Shown here piece after piece: positions 59,466-64,000 of a DNA stretch of 64,000 nt. The notes under the pieces were generated by a model. That model saw only the letters and a list, made by a program, of their open reading frames with translations. It made no database searches and had not been told where the DNA came from. Position 1 is the first letter of the stretch. Every line of letters starts with the position of its first letter. The translations under genes and the position numbers were made by a program. The DNA comes from Lathyrus oleraceus (lineage: Eukaryota; Streptophyta; Magnoliopsida; Fabales; Fabaceae): the NCBI RefSeq assembly GCF_024323335.1, contig NC_066579.1:131618354-131682353 (forward strand). The letters run 5' to 3'.

Positions 59466-60681
59466 TGAAATTCTTGTATCAGATATGAGATGTCGAAGGT
59501 AATGTCACGACACTAATATCTGAGTAATGCAAACAGAATAAAGATAGAGAATAGTAATGCAAGATACACAAGCAATTGTTAACCCAGTTCGGTCCAACTC
59601 ACCTACATCTGAGGGCTACCAAGCCAGGAAGGAAATTCACTAAAATAGAATTAGTTCAAAGACTCTCCGTACACTTCAACAAGTTATAGTCTTTCTCACC
59701 TAATCTCTACCCGTGCAATTTCTACCTAAGAACTCTTAGATATGAGAACCCACTCACTTCCCTACAATCACACATGTGATCTTAAACAACAATCCCTTGA
59801 GAAAAGAAAACACTTTTCAATAACACACTCTTGATTTTACTTCACAGTTTCAATCAAGAAGACACACTCTTGATCTTGCTTCACAGCTTTGATCAAGAAG
59901 ACACACACTTGATCTTGCTTCACAGCTTTGATGAAGTAGACAAACACTCTTGCTTAACAGCTTTAGAGTGACACATTACAACCATAAATCAGTCCAATTC
60001 AATCATCAAAAGATGACTTGAATGGCTTACAAGTCTCACGACTAGACAGACACAAACTCTAGCTCTCTCTATATTTCGCTCAGTATTGGTTGTGTTCTAA
60101 AACAGGTTTTCTAAGTCCCTTTTTATAGAAGCTTTTAGTTGGGCTTGGACATCTTGAAAACCCTAAATCTATTTTCCAATTAAATCTTTTCATAACAGCT
60201 AGTTAGATCTCCTTGGAAAATAAGTAAATCAGGTTGTAATCAATGATTGAATGCGCCTGCAAATCATATCTTCAATCATACATAGATTGTCATTAATTAT
60301 GCAATCACAAAACACCAGACATTCACATTGAATGTTCTGTGTACAGGATGTCATGACATCGGGTCTGACATCCTGGAAAAATCCTGCATAATTCCATAAT
60401 TCCTTTTATAACTTCCAGCAGGTACAACCATATCAGATGCCATGACCTTGTGTATGACATCTTGAAACAATCCTGCATGAACATGTCTTTCATTTAAACT
60501 CCAGCAGGTACACACATATCAGATGCCATGACCTTGTGTATGACATTCTGAAACAGTCCTGCATGATCATGTTCTTGAACTCCAGCAGGTACATAGGATA
60601 TCTCATGTTAAGACATCACATATAACATCTTGTGAACACTCTTTGTTTTACCAAAATTTCTGCCAACACTTAGAATCAACA
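59466..60681 (-). repeat. 3' LTR of a second Sirevirus-like copia element B
   Basis: Homologous to the copia A LTRs but 1,216 bp instead of 958. The extra length comes from repeats: a 41-bp unit (acacactcttgatcttgcttcacag) at 59,820-59,945, and a unit of about 85-100 bp around tgacatcctggaa...cctgcat at 60,335-60,600. The polypurine tract lies just right (aactccccctttgg at 60,682), so this is the 3' LTR. A minus-strand TATAAAAAGGG lies near 60,117-60,127. Confidence 0.88.
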
Positions 60682-61237
60682 AACTCCCCCTTTGGCAAAT
60701 TTTGGCTAAAACATATATCTGTCCTTTTTGTTCACAAGAGAAACTATCAGCAGTTAACCAACAGTTTAAACAACAGCAAAAGCAACAGAATTACTAGCTA
60801 TAATTACTAGTAATACACACATGCACAAGAGTACTTCTCCTCCCCCTAAATCTGTGCAACAAAAATAGAATTACTAGTTATGGATGCAACTAGTAAGACA
60901 CACAAATACACAAGGGTACTACTTCTCCCCCTAAATCTGTGCATTCATCTCCATGAAAATAACAACACCTGTAACCACAGCACCTGTAACAATCAGAATG
61001 TCATTCTAACATTTGCTTCAACATCAACACATGTGCACCACATCAGACATCCCACATTCTGTTTTAATACCTGTGCACTTCCTCCAATAATAATTGTCCA
61101 GCCACATACATCTCTTCACAGCTCCAGCTCCACATCAACACTTCTCCCCCTTTTAGTCAAAATTGACCAAAGGTGACCAATTAGACAAAATAAATGTCAA
61201 TTAGCCTAGCAGAGAATGTTAGCACAGATTTCATAAC
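60682..61237 (-). other. Copia B 3' internal region up to the Ogre E insertion
   Basis: Matches the copia A 3' region (28,138-28,313 joined to 50,087-50,490) with polypurine tract, aaacatatat and ttagacaaaataaatgtcaatta. It breaks off where TGTAAGACCC begins. A 98-codon plus ORF at 60,880 is antisense to this and without recognisable content. Confidence 0.8.
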
Positions 61238-64000
61238 TGTAAGACCCTAATTTTGTCCCTAAGATCCCTCATGGCATCATAGCACTTCATTGCATAGCCT
61301 CAAGGATCTTTGAGCGTCCTGGCTTCCTTTCCCCTTTGGGTAGGGATCTCTTTTGAGTGGTTTTGATCACCAGGCATACTTGCATTGTATATCATTGCTT
61401 TTATCATTTCATTTACTAACAAAAAGTACAAAAATATGTCATTAATCTTTGTTACTTGCAGCTTAAGCAAACACAGGTCAAGCACTTCCTGAGCATCCTT
61501 TGTGCAAGAGATGATGGTATTTTCTTGAGATGTGAACCATATGATCATTTTGATAAGCTTGTATGAGTTATGGTTCCATTTTGGAGCATTTTTCCCAGGT
61601 GTTGGAGATTCAAATTCATCAAAGCATTTTCAGGTCATCTGAAGACCCAGACAGTCCACTGCACAGTCAACTGAGGACTTTGAGGTTAGAGGGTGATTGG
61701 GACACTTCATTCATGTTCAAACAAGGTTAATTTGACATTTCAAACATCCACATTGAAGATTTTGAGGTCAAGTCAAAAATTTCCCAAAATGGAAAATGAC
61801 CTATAATTTCAAATTTCCAAAAATTGCAAGTTTTCAATCCAAATTCAACTTGACTTTCCAACATCAAAGAAGCTTCAAATGAAATTTTGTTGAACATGAA
61901 CGTTGAAGATCTTTCTCTCCCATTTCCAAAAAGTCCAAGATCATGAGCATCTGATGAATGGTTGAAGAATTATGATCAAATGATTGCCAAGTGTGCATGG
62001 AACTTCAACAAGCCATAACTTTTGATCCAAAGCTCCAAATTGAGTGCCTCTTTTTGCATATTTCTTCTCATGACCTATAATTTCCAAATCTAACATGGCA
62101 TTGCATGAAATTTATTCACATGACCATTTGTCCATGCATGAACATTTTGGAGTAAAAATCAAGAATTTAAATTTTATTGATCATGCATGCAAAATACCAA
62201 TTCCATGTTGATTATTGGCTGATTTTAAGTGATTTCAAGGCCCAGCATGGTACTGTTCACGTATAGCATGTACATGCTAAGCTCACTTGCATTTTTTGCA
62301 CTACACCTCCTATTTCACTAATCATGCTTAGCTTTGGTTTAATTTTCGTTTTAGTATCATTAACAGGCCATATAAAAGCAAAACCCTAATTTCATTGAGG
62401 CAGAAGAACCCTCAGATCTGAGAATTTCCAAATTTCTTCAAAATTTTCTCTCTTTGAGAATCCAAATTTCTTGACACAAACCTTCATTCTCTTTGCATAT
62501 TCGTGACCCCTGAGTAATTCTGAGCAAGAAACATCATCTGAACTGTTCATTTGAGCTAGATTTTGAGCCATACAAGCACATGAATGTGAAGATGGAGTTC
62601 TGAAATTGAGTTGGATTTGGGGGCTTTCAGTCGTTTCTTGGTGCATAAAGTTTCATAACAAGAGCTCAAGAGTTTATCTGGACACTTGCAAGGCTTTGGA
62701 TCCACTGTTTCATTGTTCTGCTCTTCAAGAGGTACTTTAGTAGCTTTAACTCATTACTTGAGTTGCTTTGCTTTGCTTGTGGTTAGCATACCACTTAGGT
62801 AATTTCTTTTCTCCATGTAGTCTGGAAGACCTTCTATCTTTGGCAGGCACCTGTCTGAAGCCCTCCTTAAGAGGCCATGTTTTTCATTGTTTAATTTTGT
62901 GCTAAAGACCTCAATGAGGCATGGTTACATGTAAAGACCTCCTAAGTGAAGAGGCATTGGCAGATAGGAGGGATGTGCAATCCATCCCCTGCTATTCAGT
63001 TGAGTCTTTCATTTTGCTCGCACTACGTGCTGATGCAGTTTGAATAAACACCCAAAATCTTGTTGTGTCAGTCATTGTGGAATAGAGTTCCTCATTCTGG
63101 ACTCCCACACTTTCATTGTCTTGAGCTCACCCTGGCCAGGGTTAAGAGCCATGAGGTCTAATCCTCATCTCCCATTTCATCTGCTCACCCTAACTCTCAA
63201 TGTTAGTGGTTAAGAGCTTCTGTTTACACTTATACAGTTGGCTTGTTTGTCAAGGTTGACATGACCCCTTGACTAAAGCCCACCCTTTGAGTGTAGCCTT
63301 TTGTTTTTGTATAGTGTGTGATTGCTTGTTCATCTGTGCATTGATGTTTGTGTGTGCCTTTGTGCATTGTTTTCATTTTTAAGCATTACTTGTTTATCAT
63401 TTCCATGATCATTGCTCATACTCTGTGACATTTATTTTGTCCTATGAGGAGTCAATTGTAAGTCCAGCTATTGGCATTTGTTTCCTTTGTGTTGTTAGGA
63501 GTTGGATTTAAGACCATTGATTGGCATTCCATTTCCTTGGAGCCGAGTGTAAGACCAGCTATTGGCATCTTGTTTCCTCTTGCTTTTATTTTCTTTGATA
63601 CATGCTTTTTTGCCCTTGTGCTTGACCATTCCAAAGGAACTTACTTGGATCATTTCTATGATCTTGAGAAAGCAATCCTGCCTGTGGCTTTGTCCCTTAA
63701 CCTTAACCCTCACCCTTTTGTGATTAACCTTGAACCTTGTTTTCATCCTTTAACCAAAACCAGAAAACTGTTGTGCAAACATTTTGACCTGTTTTCAAAA
63801 CTAGAAACCAAGGCCTTATGCCTTTGATTTTCAAACTTCATTTTTCATAATACTTCTTCTGAATTGAACTTTAATGTCAACTTTGACCATCTTTGTGAAT
63901 ACTTCTAATTGGTTAATTTCACTCACTCAATTGTCTTTTATGATTTCATTGATCACCTCTTAATCAAATTTTCATGCATTAGCCATAGATCTGAGTTATC
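61238..64000 (+). repeat. LTR of an Ogre-type element E (plus strand), incomplete at the window end
   Basis: Begins TGTAAGACCCTAATTTTG and for about 150 bases follows the start of the Ogre D LTR read on the other strand. A TATA box TATAAAAG lies at 62,371-62,378, followed by aaaccctaatttcattg. The LTR end is not reached in the 2,763 bases available, so the element or a solo LTR continues to the right. The short ORFs here (61,300; 62,392; 63,471; 63,495) show no recognisable domains. Confidence 0.8.

Noticed and set aside
63471..63827. 118-codon plus-strand ORF with hydrophobic stretches
   Set aside because: Lies inside the Ogre-type LTR; opposite-strand frames overlap it and nothing supports a gene.

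Overview
This window looks like intergenic heterochromatin from a large plant genome. It is built almost entirely of LTR retrotransposons nested inside one another, and I found no convincing host gene. The mix of Ogre/Tat-type Ty3-gypsy elements, an Athila-type Ty3-gypsy element and Sirevirus-type Ty1-copia elements with an envelope-like ORF fits a legume, most likely of the pea/vetch/lentil/clover group. The taxonomic placement is inference.

Left block (1-21,734). A very young Athila-type element occupies 1,221-14,632. Its two 1.78-kb LTRs look almost identical, and it carries one open 1,797-codon gag-pol frame plus two related 3' ORFs. Bases 1-1,220 repeat the internal end that precedes its right LTR, so the LTR at 1,221-3,004 is shared with a second copy to the left. 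The array lies inside a copia LTR (14,633-15,389). That LTR lies inside the gag start of another copia element (PBS at 15,504-15,519, LTR from 15,522 to about 17,461), which in turn lies in the 3' noncoding part of an old Ogre-like element. That old element has a gag relic at 20,170-20,930 and a PBS at 21,715-21,732, and shows no recognisable pol.

Middle block (21,735-27,179). A long Ogre-type LTR (21,735-26,784) is flanked by a PBS on one side and a polypurine tract on the other, so it too is shared by two internal regions. It contains an Athila-type solo LTR (24,262-25,344) with target duplications GCGTT/GTGTT.

Right block (27,180-57,332). A Sirevirus-like copia element on the minus strand (two 958-bp LTRs, TSD TTTGA) is split by a 21.8-kb Ogre element, also on the minus strand (28,314-50,081, TSD CTTCT). 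The Ogre has an intact extra ORF1, a broken gag-pro, a probable intron, RT with two RNase H domains, and integrase. The copia reading frame from gag to the env-like ORF is in one phase throughout. It is broken only by stop codons, yet keeps a UAG-CAA-UUA leaky-terminator context between pol and the env-like ORF.

Right end (57,333-64,000). The old Ogre-like 3' region resumes with a roughly 39-bp minisatellite (57,880-59,460). A second copia of the same family follows (3' LTR 59,466-60,681), itself entered by the LTR of an Ogre-type element on the plus strand (61,238 to the window end). Relative order, from nesting: the Ogre-like array is oldest, the copia elements followed, and Ogre D, Ogre E and the Athila array came later.
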